Positions 42,691 to 49,910 of a stretch of DNA of 64,000 nt are shown here, in pieces. The notes below the pieces were generated by a model, which was not told where the DNA came from, searched no databases, and worked only from the letters and a program-made list of their open reading frames with translations. The DNA is from Amycolatopsis acidiphila. Lineage in GTDB: Bacteria; Actinomycetota; Actinomycetes; Mycobacteriales; Pseudonocardiaceae. The stretch spans positions 6,510,001 to 6,574,000 of the forward strand of contig NZ_CP090063.1 in assembly GCF_021391495.1 (NCBI RefSeq), written 5' to 3'. A program made the position numbers and the translations under genes. The number at the start of each line of letters is the position of its first letter. Position 1 is the stretch's first letter.

Positions 42691-44094
42691 GTGACCGGGA
42701 CGGAAAACCAGGCCGAGGGACGTCTGATCGCCGGCCGGTACCGGCTGGAGCGCCGCATCGGCGGCGGGGCAATGGGCGTCGTGTGGCTCGCGAAGGATGA
42801 GCTGCTCGACCGGACCGTTGCGCTGAAACACCTTCTCCTGACCGCCGGACTGAGCGCCGAGGAGGCCGAACACGCGCGCAAACGCTCCTCGCGCGAGGCC
42901 CGGATCGCGGCGCGGCTGCAGCACCGGCACGCCATCACCGTCTTCGACGTCGCCGACGACGACGGCATGCCCGTGCTGGTCATGGAGTACCTGCCCTCGC
43001 AGAGCCTCGCCGAGGTGCTCACCGCGCGCGGCCCACTGCCGCCGGAGGAGGTCGCCCGCATCGGCGCGCACGCCGCGTCCGCGCTCGCCGAGGCCCACGC
43101 CGCGGGAATCGTGCACCGGGACGTGAAGCCCGGGAACATCCTGCTCGGCGAGGACGGCACCGCGAAGATCACCGACTTCGGCATCTCGCGCGCCACGGAC
43201 GACGGCACCCTCACCGGCAGCGGCGCCTTCGCGGGCACGCCCGCGTTCCTCTCGCCCGAAGCCGCCCGCGGCGAGCGGCCGACCGCCGCGTCGGACGTCT
43301 TCTCCCTCGGGGCGACGCTCTACGCGATCGTCGAGGGCCGCTTCCCCTATGGCGACTCCGACAACCAGATGGCGCTGCTCTACTCTGCCGCCGCGGGCCG
43401 GGTGAACCCGCCGCAGCAGGCCGGCCCGCTGACCGCGGTGCTGGACCGGATGATGCGGGTCGACCCCGAGGAGCGGCCGACCATGGCCGAGGTCGCCACC
43501 GAGCTGGAGAAGCTGGCGAGCCCGACGCCGGAGGAGCGCCGCCGCAGCCGGGCGCTGGTCTGGGCGGGGGCCGGCGCGGTGGTGCTCGTCGCGGCCGTCG
43601 TGACCACCCTGCTGCTGGTGAACAACGGCTCCGGCGGGCAGAACGCGTCGCCGCCCGCATCGTCGGCCCAGCAGCCGGCGCCGTCCTCCCAGCAGCAGGC
43701 TCCGCCGCCGACGACCGGCCGGACGACCAGCTCGTCGTCCTCGGCTCCGCCGTCGAGCACGTCGCACCCCAGCACGAGCGCCGCGACCACCACCGATCCC
43801 GTGCAGTTCATGCGCGACTACTACGCGGCGATGCCCGGCGGGATCAGCGCCGGCTGGGCCAAGCTCAGCCCGGCGATGCAGGGGCAGGTCGGGTACCCGT
43901 ACTACCAGCGGTACTGGAGTGAGATGAGCAGCTTCCAGGTCGTCAGCGGCCCCCAGCTGGTCGGCGCGAACACCGTCGAGTCCACCCTCGACTTCGTGCA
44001 GCGCGGCCAGCACTTCCGGGAGCGCCACCGGGTGACGCTGATCGAGAGCGACGGCCGCCTGCTCGTCAACAGCGACTCCTCGTCGAACGCCTAG
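42691..44094 (+). CDS. Membrane Ser/Thr protein kinase, PknB-like
   Basis: A 467-residue protein from a GTG. The kinase domain (about 14-275) has the Gly loop RRIGGGAMGVVW, Lys46 in TVALKHL, catalytic Asp144 in IVHRDVKPGNILL, DFG at 162-164 and the APE-like FLSPE. A single membrane helix spans about 288-310. Outside the cell come a Ser/Pro/Thr-rich linker (about 315-365) and a compact domain with PVQFMRDYYAAMPGGISAGW, which looks like an NTF2-type fold. No PASTA repeats are present. The extracellular ligand is unknown. Confidence 0.93.
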   Translation: MTGTENQAEGRLIAGRYRLERRIGGGAMGVVWLAKDELLDRTVALKHLLLTAGLSAEEAEHARKRSSREARIAARLQHRHAITVFDVADDDGMPVLVMEYLPSQSLAEVLTARGPLPPEEVARIGAHAASALAEAHAAGIVHRDVKPGNILLGEDGTAKITDFGISRATDDGTLTGSGAFAGTPAFLSPEAARGERPTAASDVFSLGATLYAIVEGRFPYGDSDNQMALLYSAAAGRVNPPQQAGPLTAVLDRMMRVDPEERPTMAEVATELEKLASPTPEERRRSRALVWAGAGAVVLVAAVVTTLLLVNNGSGGQNASPPASSAQQPAPSSQQQAPPPTTGRTTSSSSSAPPSSTSHPSTSAATTTDPVQFMRDYYAAMPGGISAGWAKLSPAMQGQVGYPYYQRYWSEMSSFQVVSGPQLVGANTVESTLDFVQRGQHFRERHRVTLIESDGRLLVNSDSSSNA

Positions 44095-44849
44095 GGCAGG
44101 TAGTACATCGGGTTCGGCAGCTTCACGCCCTTCTCGGCGTGGCCGCCCTCGAGGTCGCTGTACTGGTCGCCCAGGTTGAGCACGATGTCGGCCCCGGTCG
44201 ACTCGATGTGCGCGCGGGTCTCGGACTTGTACTGCACAGTGGTGCACGTCAGCCCGCAGTCAAGGTATGCGGGCGCGGTGCCTTCGGGCTTGAAGTAGGC
44301 CTCGGCCGGCGCGGGGTAGCCCTCGTTGGCCAGGTTCTTCAGCGAGGCCGGTCCCTGGTGCTGGCTGCGCCCGGTCAGGAAGTACACCTTGACGCCGTGC
44401 TGCGCGGCCCAGTTGGCCAGGTGCAGCGTCGGCTTGATCGCCGGGAAGGTGCCGTTGTCGATCGCCTGCTGCTGCTTGACCGGGTCGAAGCCGAAGTCGT
44501 TGTCGGCCTCCCAGCCGTAGGTGACCTCGGAGGTGTCGTCGACGTCGAGCACGATCGCCGGGTTCCGCACCCCCTGCTGCAGCCGCCGCGCGAGGTACTG
44601 CTGTGCCTGGTCCGCCTGGCGCTGGGTGTCCCGGGCCCAGCGGCTGGTGTCCGACTCGTGGTGGTGCCCGGCCGCGTCCACGGTGTCGCCGTAGTAGGCC
44701 TTCACGTCGAGCTTGACCTGACCGATGTTGGCCGGCTCGTGGCTCCCGCCGCCCTGGGTGGCGAGCGCGGTGGCGCCGCCCGCGACGGTCGCCCCGATCG
44801 CGGCCGCGGCGGCGAGCTTCACCAGACCGGACATCCTGCGCACAAACAT
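44091..44849 (-). CDS. Exported HAD-family acid phosphatase (class B / IIIB)
   Basis: A 252-residue protein (247 from an ATG at 44834). A signal peptide covers about residues 1-31 (LVKLAAAAAIGATVAGGATA). The HAD nucleophile motif is AIVLDVDDTSEVTYG (DxDxT), motif II is VKVYFLTGRSQHQGP, and the late acidic motif IVLNLGDQYSDLEGG completes the site. Plant vegetative storage protein-like and lipoprotein e(P4)-like phosphatases share this layout. It probably removes phosphate from nucleotides or sugars outside the membrane. It overlaps the end of the convergent kinase gene by four bases. Confidence 0.9.
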   Translation of the reverse strand: MFVRRMSGLVKLAAAAAIGATVAGGATALATQGGGSHEPANIGQVKLDVKAYYGDTVDAAGHHHESDTSRWARDTQRQADQAQQYLARRLQQGVRNPAIVLDVDDTSEVTYGWEADNDFGFDPVKQQQAIDNGTFPAIKPTLHLANWAAQHGVKVYFLTGRSQHQGPASLKNLANEGYPAPAEAYFKPEGTAPAYLDCGLTCTTVQYKSETRAHIESTGADIVLNLGDQYSDLEGGHAEKGVKLPNPMYYLP

Positions 44850-44893
44850 GTCTTGGCTCCCAACGTGAAGTGAACGTTAGGCAAACTACGTCA

Positions 44894-46042
44894 TCACGCA
44901 GGAATCCGGGACGCTTGGCACAAAAAATTCACGGGCGAGCGGCCGATCCGGGTCAGCACGACCGTCGCCTCGCGCGGGCCGCCGAGCTTGAGCCGCTTGC
45001 GCAGGGCGTCCGGGTCGAGGTCCAGACCGCGCACGAGGATCTCCAGTCGGCCGATCTCGTGCCGCTTCAGCAAGGCCCGCAAGGACTTCTCCTGGTACGG
45101 CCCGTGCTCGACGATCCGGAACGCGCGCACCCCGGGCGGCGGCTCGTCGCCGGTGAGGTAGGCGATCCGCTCGTCGAGCTGCCACAGGCCGTGCCGCGCG
45201 CCGTAGTGCTTGACCAGCCCGGCCCGGACGACGGCGCCGTCGGGGTCGATGATCCACTCCCCCGGCTCGCCCGCGCCGACGTCGTCCGGCTCGTCGCTGG
45301 TGACCGTCCACTGTGGACCATCGCTGCGCAGGACCGTCGCCCGGCGCGCGGCGGTGGCGAGGTCGCCGGTCCACAGGCACGCCTCGCGGACCTGCCCGTC
45401 CAGCGACACCAGCTCGACCTCGTCCGCCCACGGCAACGCGGCCCGGTCCAGGCCCGGGGACACCTTGACCGCCAGCTCCCGCCCCGCGTACACCTCGGCG
45501 AGCTCGCCGAGCGGTGGCGCGAAGTCCTCGGGCCGCCAGCGCCGGCCCCTGGCGTCGCGGCGCGCCGGGTCGGCGACGACCACCGTGCCGCGGCTCACCG
45601 GACGCAGCGCGTCCGCCCGCACCAGGGGCACGCCGGGGCAGTTGTGCCGGGCCATCGCCAGCCGCACCTCGTCGAGGTCCGACCCGACCACGCGCCGGGC
45701 GACCCGCGCCAGCTCCGCGAGGTCGGCGCCGATCGAGCAGGTCACGTCGTGCACATCCAGGCCTTCGAGCCGGGCCGCGCGGTGCCGCGCCACCGCCGAC
45801 GCGCTCGCCTGCTGCAGCGCGTCACCCGTGAACAGCCAGTCGTCCGCGTCGAGCTTCGCCCGCGCTTTCCGGCGCAGTGCCACGGTTTCCAGCACGGCGG
45901 CCGCGCGCTCGCCGACGATCCGGCGAGCGGCCTCGACGTCGGCGATGCGCGTGGGGTCCAGCTCCGCGCATCCGGCGAGCGCGTTCCTGCCCTCGGCCGA
46001 GCGCAGGAACGCGACGTCGCCGAGCGAGAACGCGTAGGCCAA
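44894..46042 (-). CDS. THUMP-like SAM-dependent methyltransferase
   Basis: A 382-residue protein. The central Rossmann part has GLDVHDVTCSIGADLAELAR and VVGSDLDEVRLAMARHNC, the SAM-binding strands, then TVVVADPARRDARGRRW. The C-terminal part (GRLEILVRGLDLDPDALRKR) is the THUMP-like region of this actinobacterial family, related to mycobacterial Rv3037c. It follows the other methyltransferase gene without a spacer base. Target unknown; an RNA substrate is possible from the THUMP-like part. Confidence 0.82.
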   Translation of the reverse strand: MAYAFSLGDVAFLRSAEGRNALAGCAELDPTRIADVEAARRIVGERAAAVLETVALRRKARAKLDADDWLFTGDALQQASASAVARHRAARLEGLDVHDVTCSIGADLAELARVARRVVGSDLDEVRLAMARHNCPGVPLVRADALRPVSRGTVVVADPARRDARGRRWRPEDFAPPLGELAEVYAGRELAVKVSPGLDRAALPWADEVELVSLDGQVREACLWTGDLATAARRATVLRSDGPQWTVTSDEPDDVGAGEPGEWIIDPDGAVVRAGLVKHYGARHGLWQLDERIAYLTGDEPPPGVRAFRIVEHGPYQEKSLRALLKRHEIGRLEILVRGLDLDPDALRKRLKLGGPREATVVLTRIGRSPVNFLCQASRIPA

Positions 46043-47011
46043 CTACAGCTCGACCGGCGCGGACGGCTTGCGGCCGGTGATCATCACGTTGTAGAACAGC
46101 TCCCGCGGCAGCACCTTCGACAGCAGCTTGCGGTCCAGCGCCGACAGCCGCAGCCACAGGTGGTAGGCGAACATCCGCCACCGCACGGTCAGCTTCTCCT
46201 GCGGCACCGCGGCTTCGAAGGTGCGGATCGGCCAGCCCGCCAGCGCCGCCGCGAACTCCTCGGTGACCGCCTTGACGTCCACCGCGCCGGCGCCGAGCGA
46301 CATCCGCTCCAGCTCGCTCGGGTCGAAGGTGTGGATGTCGACCACGGCCTCCAGCGCGGCGGCCCGCGAGGACTCGTCGAGCTCCTCCTGCGGACGGCGC
46401 CACGAGTTCAGCGGGCCGAGCTTCGTCACGTTCGTGGTCAGCCACCAGGTGAACTGGCCCAGCTTGCGGGCGTAGAAGTCGCCGACCTTCGTCGGCTCGC
46501 CCGCGAACACGAACCGCCCGCCCGGCTTGAGCACCCGCAGCACCTCGCGCAGCGCGGCGGGCACGTCCGGGATGTGGTGCAGCACCGCGTGCCCCACGAC
46601 GAGGTCGAAGCTGTCGTCCGGGTACGGGATCCGCTCCGCGTCCGCGACCCGGCCGTCGACGTCGAGGCCCAGCTTCTCCGCGTTGCGCAGCGCCACCTGC
46701 ACCATGCCCGGCGACAGGTCGGTGACCGAGCCCTTCTTGATCACGCCGCCCTGCATCAGGTTCAGCAGGAAGAACCCGGTGCCGCTGCCCAGCTCCATCG
46801 CCGTCGGATAGGGCTGGCCGTCCTCGCCCGCGACCGCGTTGAACACGTCGGTGGCGTAGGAGATGCAGCGCTCGTCGTAGGAGATCGACCACTTCTCGTC
46901 GTAGGTGCCGGCCTCCCAGTCGTGGTAGAGGACGTTGGCCAGCTTCGGATCGGCGTAGGCGGCCTGGACCTCTTCGGCGGTGGCGTGCGGGTTCGGGGCG
47001 GGATCGGACAC
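46043..47011 (-). CDS. Class I SAM-dependent methyltransferase
   Basis: A 322-residue protein. AMELGSGTGFFLLNLMQGGV is the SAM-binding loop (motif I), VTDLSPGMVQVALRNAEKLG motif II, and DLVVGHAVLHHIPDVPAALR motif III. The C-terminal third is helical and specific to this family. It lies one base after the enoyl-CoA hydratase gene and directly abuts the THUMP-like gene. The trio matches the order Rv3039c-Rv3038c-Rv3037c in M. tuberculosis as I recall it. Substrate unknown. Confidence 0.88.
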   Translation of the reverse strand: MSDPAPNPHATAEEVQAAYADPKLANVLYHDWEAGTYDEKWSISYDERCISYATDVFNAVAGEDGQPYPTAMELGSGTGFFLLNLMQGGVIKKGSVTDLSPGMVQVALRNAEKLGLDVDGRVADAERIPYPDDSFDLVVGHAVLHHIPDVPAALREVLRVLKPGGRFVFAGEPTKVGDFYARKLGQFTWWLTTNVTKLGPLNSWRRPQEELDESSRAAALEAVVDIHTFDPSELERMSLGAGAVDVKAVTEEFAAALAGWPIRTFEAAVPQEKLTVRWRMFAYHLWLRLSALDRKLLSKVLPRELFYNVMITGRKPSAPVEL

Positions 47012-47012
47012 G

Positions 47013-47792
47013 TCATTTCCCTTCGAAGGTGGCCTTGCCCGGGCCGTTCTCGATGAAGGACTGCATCCCGTTGGTCTGGTCCTCGGTGGCCCAGAGCGCG
47101 GTGAACAGGTACGTCTCGAGCTTGAGCCCGCTCGCGAGGTCGCCGTCGAGACCGCCGTCGATCGCCGCCTTCGCGTTGGCGAGCGCGACCGCGGGGCCGT
47201 TCGCGAACTGCGCGGCCCACTTATGCGCGGCGGTGTAGACGTCGTCCGGCGCCACCAGCTCGTCCACGATGCCCAGGCTCAGCGCCTCCTCGGCCTTGGC
47301 GAACCGGCCGGTGAACACCAGGTCCTTCGCCTTGCTCGGGCCGACCAGCCGCGCGAGGCGCTGCGTGCCGCCGGCACCGGGGATGATGCCGAGCAGGATC
47401 TCCGGCTGGCCCACCTTCACGTTGTCCCCGGCGATCCGCCGGTCCGCGGCCAGCGCCAGCTCCAGGCCGCCGCCGAGGGCGTAGCCGGTGATCGCGGCGA
47501 CGGTCGGCTTCGGGATCGCGGCCACCGCGGCGACCGTGTTCTGCAGAGCCGTGCCGAAGGAGCGCATCTCGGCGTAGGACCGGGCGGCCATCTCCTTGAC
47601 GTCGGCGCCGCCGCAGAAGGTCTTCTCGCCGCCGTAGAGGATCACCGCGCGCACGTCGGCCCGCTCGGTGGCCTCCTCGGCCGCCTCGCCCAGCTCGGCC
47701 TGCACCTGGTTGTTGATGGCGTTGACCGGCGGGCGCTCCAGCCGGATCGTGCCGATCCCGCCGTCCACCTCGAGCCGTACGAACTCGCCCAC
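47013..47792 (-). CDS. Enoyl-CoA hydratase/isomerase (crotonase family)
   Basis: A 259-residue protein. Crotonase motifs: IRLERPPVNAINNQVQAEL, YGGEKTFCGGADVKEMAARS (oxyanion region 1), AITGYALGGGLELALAADRR with the first catalytic glutamate, and LGIIPGAGGTQRLARLVG. It hydrates 2-enoyl-CoA in beta-oxidation or a related pathway. Probably the orthologue of mycobacterial EchA17, because of the two methyltransferase genes that follow. First of a three-gene near-contiguous run. Confidence 0.93.
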   Translation of the reverse strand: MGEFVRLEVDGGIGTIRLERPPVNAINNQVQAELGEAAEEATERADVRAVILYGGEKTFCGGADVKEMAARSYAEMRSFGTALQNTVAAVAAIPKPTVAAITGYALGGGLELALAADRRIAGDNVKVGQPEILLGIIPGAGGTQRLARLVGPSKAKDLVFTGRFAKAEEALSLGIVDELVAPDDVYTAAHKWAAQFANGPAVALANAKAAIDGGLDGDLASGLKLETYLFTALWATEDQTNGMQSFIENGPGKATFEGK

Positions 47793-47828
47793 GCTGGCTT
47801 CCTCCTCAAATGGTTACTGGCCGGTACC

Positions 47829-48665
47829 CTACCGCCGCCGCGCGAAGAACCGGTCGCCCGAGCGCTCGAGCAGCAGGTCCTGGTCGAACGTCTTGGACAG
47901 GTTCTCCGCCGTCAGCACATCGTCGATCAGCCCGGCCACCACCGCACGGCCGTCGCGCAGCAGGAGCGCGTGGGTGAAGCCGGGCGGGATCTCCTCGACG
48001 TGGTGCGTCACCAGCACCATCGCCGGGGCGTCGGGGTCGAGCGCCAGCGCGGACAGCCGCGCCACCAGGTCCTCGCGGCCGCCCAGGTCCAGGCCGGCGG
48101 CCGGCTCGTCCAGCAGCAGCATCTCCGGGTCGGTCATCAGGGCACGCGCGATCAGGACCCGCTTGCGCTCGCCCTCGGACAGGGTGCCGAAGGTGCGCTC
48201 CGCGAGATGCGTCACACCGAGCGCGCCGAGCAGCTCCAGCGCGCGGTCCATGTCGAGGGTGTCGTACTCCTCGCGCCACCGGCCGAGGACCGCGTACCCG
48301 GCGCTGACCACGACGTCCCGGACCAGTTCGTCGCCGGGGACGCGGCCCGCGAGCGCGGCCGAGGTGAAGCCGATGCGCGGGCGCAGCTCGAAGATGCCGA
48401 CCTTGCCGATCCGCTCGCCGAGCAGGTCCACGGTGCCGGTGGTGGGGTGCAGCTCCGCGGCCGCCAGGCGCAGCAGCGTGGTCTTGCCCGCGCCGTTGGG
48501 GCCGAGCACCACCCAGCGCTCGTCCAGTTCCACGGCCCAGTCGAGGCCCGCGAGCAGTTCGGTGCTGCCGCGGCGGACCCCCACGCCCGACATCCGCACC
48601 ACGAGGTCGTCAAGGTTGTCCGTCTCGCTCACGCGCCCATTGTGGTCATAGTTGCCGGTCCCCAT
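47829..48665 (-). CDS. Stand-alone ABC transporter ATP-binding protein
   Basis: A 278-residue protein (267 from a GTG at 48632). Walker A is VVLGPNGAGKTTLLRLAA, the signature FGTLSEGERKRVLIARALM, and Walker B EMLLLDEPAAGLDLGGRED followed by VTHHVEEIPPG. No permease gene is near. It resembles the ModF/Rv3041c-type ATPases whose partner is unknown. The order hydratase-ABC matches the mycobacterial locus except that a Nudix gene is absent here. Confidence 0.9.
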   Translation of the reverse strand: MGTGNYDHNGRVSETDNLDDLVVRMSGVGVRRGSTELLAGLDWAVELDERWVVLGPNGAGKTTLLRLAAAELHPTTGTVDLLGERIGKVGIFELRPRIGFTSAALAGRVPGDELVRDVVVSAGYAVLGRWREEYDTLDMDRALELLGALGVTHLAERTFGTLSEGERKRVLIARALMTDPEMLLLDEPAAGLDLGGREDLVARLSALALDPDAPAMVLVTHHVEEIPPGFTHALLLRDGRAVVAGLIDDVLTAENLSKTFDQDLLLERSGDRFFARRR

Positions 48666-48725
48666 GGCAGCGGCCCCGTACCAGAACGTGAGACGTCACG
48701 AGGGGTAGCCGGAAGCCGTGGCAGG

Positions 48726-49004
48726 ATGCGGTTCGTGATCGCTTCGCCGTCCCAGCAGCTCGCGGGTGACTTCTGGCGTGATCGCACCGTCGACCTGCTC
48801 CTGGTCGCGTCCTGCGGCTGTACCGGCCCGTCCGCCGTGTCCCGCAGTCCACTAGTTCCAGGAGCCTTCGTTGACCCAGTCCGTCCTCGACATCGAGATC
48901 CATCCGCAGCTGTCCGGCGTGCTCACGCACGAGCTGCTCGACCCTTCGCGTCTACTGTGGACCTCCAGTCAGCTGGCCGCGCTGACCGGCCGGGTCGCGC
49001 GTGA
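48726..49004 (+). other. Possible upstream leader frame with a sulfur-gene leader-like motif
   Basis: An open frame from the ATG at 48726 (or GTG at 48735) encodes RDRTVDLLLVASCGC at 48777-48821. This resembles the RRxVDLxRVxSAxC core of short cysteine-containing leader peptides often found before sulfur-metabolism genes in actinobacteria. The next genes are cysteine dioxygenase and rhodanese, which fits. Unlike typical leaders it has no early stop and runs on in another frame over the start of the dioxygenase gene to 49004. It may not be translated in full. Weak support. Confidence 0.3.
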
Positions 49005-49410
49005 GCTGACCGGCCCGCTGCACGAGATCCTGCACTTCGACGTCGACCAGCGCTGGTGGGCCCGCCTCGCGCTGACCGACGGCGTGGAGCTGTGGCTGCT
49101 GTCCTGGCTGCCCGGCCAGCAGACCAAGCCGCACGACCACGGTGGCGCCGCCGGCTCGTTCACCGTCCTGCGGGGCGAGGTCACCGAGGAGTACCGCTAC
49201 CCCGGCGGGCCGATCCGGACCCGCACCCACGGGACCGGGACGGGCATCGGGTTCGGCGCGGGACGCGCACACCAGGTGACCGGCGCCGGGACCGAACCGG
49301 CCGCGACCGTGCACGCCTACTCGCCGCCGCTGGTGCCGACCAGGGAGTACCGGTCGCTGGCCGATGTGCCGGCCGAGATCCCGCCGCTGCCGGTGATACT
49401 CGAACGATGA
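48871..49410 (+). CDS. Cysteine dioxygenase-type cupin
   Basis: A 179-residue protein from a TTG seven bases after AGGAG. The cupin has LPGQQTKPHDHGGAAGSFTV with the iron-binding HxH pair, EVTEEYRYPGG, and a late ATVHAYSPPLVPTREYR with the third histidine. Cysteine dioxygenase oxidises cysteine to cysteine sulfinate. The ATGA overlap with a rhodanese gene supports a sulfur role. Other thiol dioxygenases, for example those for 3-mercaptopropionate, cannot be excluded. Confidence 0.9.
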   Translation: MTQSVLDIEIHPQLSGVLTHELLDPSRLLWTSSQLAALTGRVARELTGPLHEILHFDVDQRWWARLALTDGVELWLLSWLPGQQTKPHDHGGAAGSFTVLRGEVTEEYRYPGGPIRTRTHGTGTGIGFGAGRAHQVTGAGTEPAATVHAYSPPLVPTREYRSLADVPAEIPPLPVILER

Positions 49411-49901
49411 GGGATGACGACCGCAGGGAGGAATCACTCCGATCGGCACAGCCGGCTCGTGCCTCGCGGCCATTGTCGCTCACCGAGGAACGAGGGGAGG
49501 CGAGAACGGCCGTGAGCGTGGAGGAGATGCTCGCGGCCGCCCGGTCCCGGCTGGACCGGGTCGACCCCGCGGGCGCGCGGGCGCTGCAGGAGCAGGGCGC
49601 GCTGATCGTGGACATCCGGCCGGCCGACTACCGGGCGGCCGAGGGCGAGATCCCCGGCTCGGTGCCGATCGAGCGCATCCACCTGGAGTGGCGGCTCGAC
49701 CCGGCGGGCTCGCACCGGTTGCCCGAGGCGCGGGCCGAGCGCCCGGTCGTGGTGGTCTGCAACGAGGGCTACGCGTCGAGCCTCGCGGCGGCGTACCTGC
49801 AGCGCCTGGGCGTCCGGGCGACCGATCTCGACGGCGGCTTCCGGGCCTGGGCCGCGGCCGGGCTGCCCACCCGGGACGGCCCCACCCCGGCCGTGCCCTG
49901 A
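49407..49901 (+). CDS. Rhodanese-domain sulfurtransferase
   Basis: A 164-residue protein from the ATG overlapping the dioxygenase stop. A GTG at 49512 would start it at VSVEEMLAAARSRLDRV, which is where the rhodanese fold begins; the 35 residues before are low in complexity. GALIVDIRPADYRAAEGEIP is the first rhodanese motif. The active loop is VVVVCNEGYASSLAAAYL with Cys118, and DLDGGFRAWAAAGLPT closes the domain. It transfers sulfane sulfur and probably works with the dioxygenase in cysteine or sulfide breakdown. Confidence 0.9.
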   Translation: MRDDDRREESLRSAQPARASRPLSLTEERGEARTAVSVEEMLAAARSRLDRVDPAGARALQEQGALIVDIRPADYRAAEGEIPGSVPIERIHLEWRLDPAGSHRLPEARAERPVVVVCNEGYASSLAAAYLQRLGVRATDLDGGFRAWAAAGLPTRDGPTPAVP

Positions 49902-49910
49902 CGCGTCCCG

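Noticed and set aside
48665-48725. GTGAGACGTCAC as an operator between the ABC ATPase and dioxygenase genes
   Set aside because: The arms match over only four bases, and no regulator gene is adjacent.
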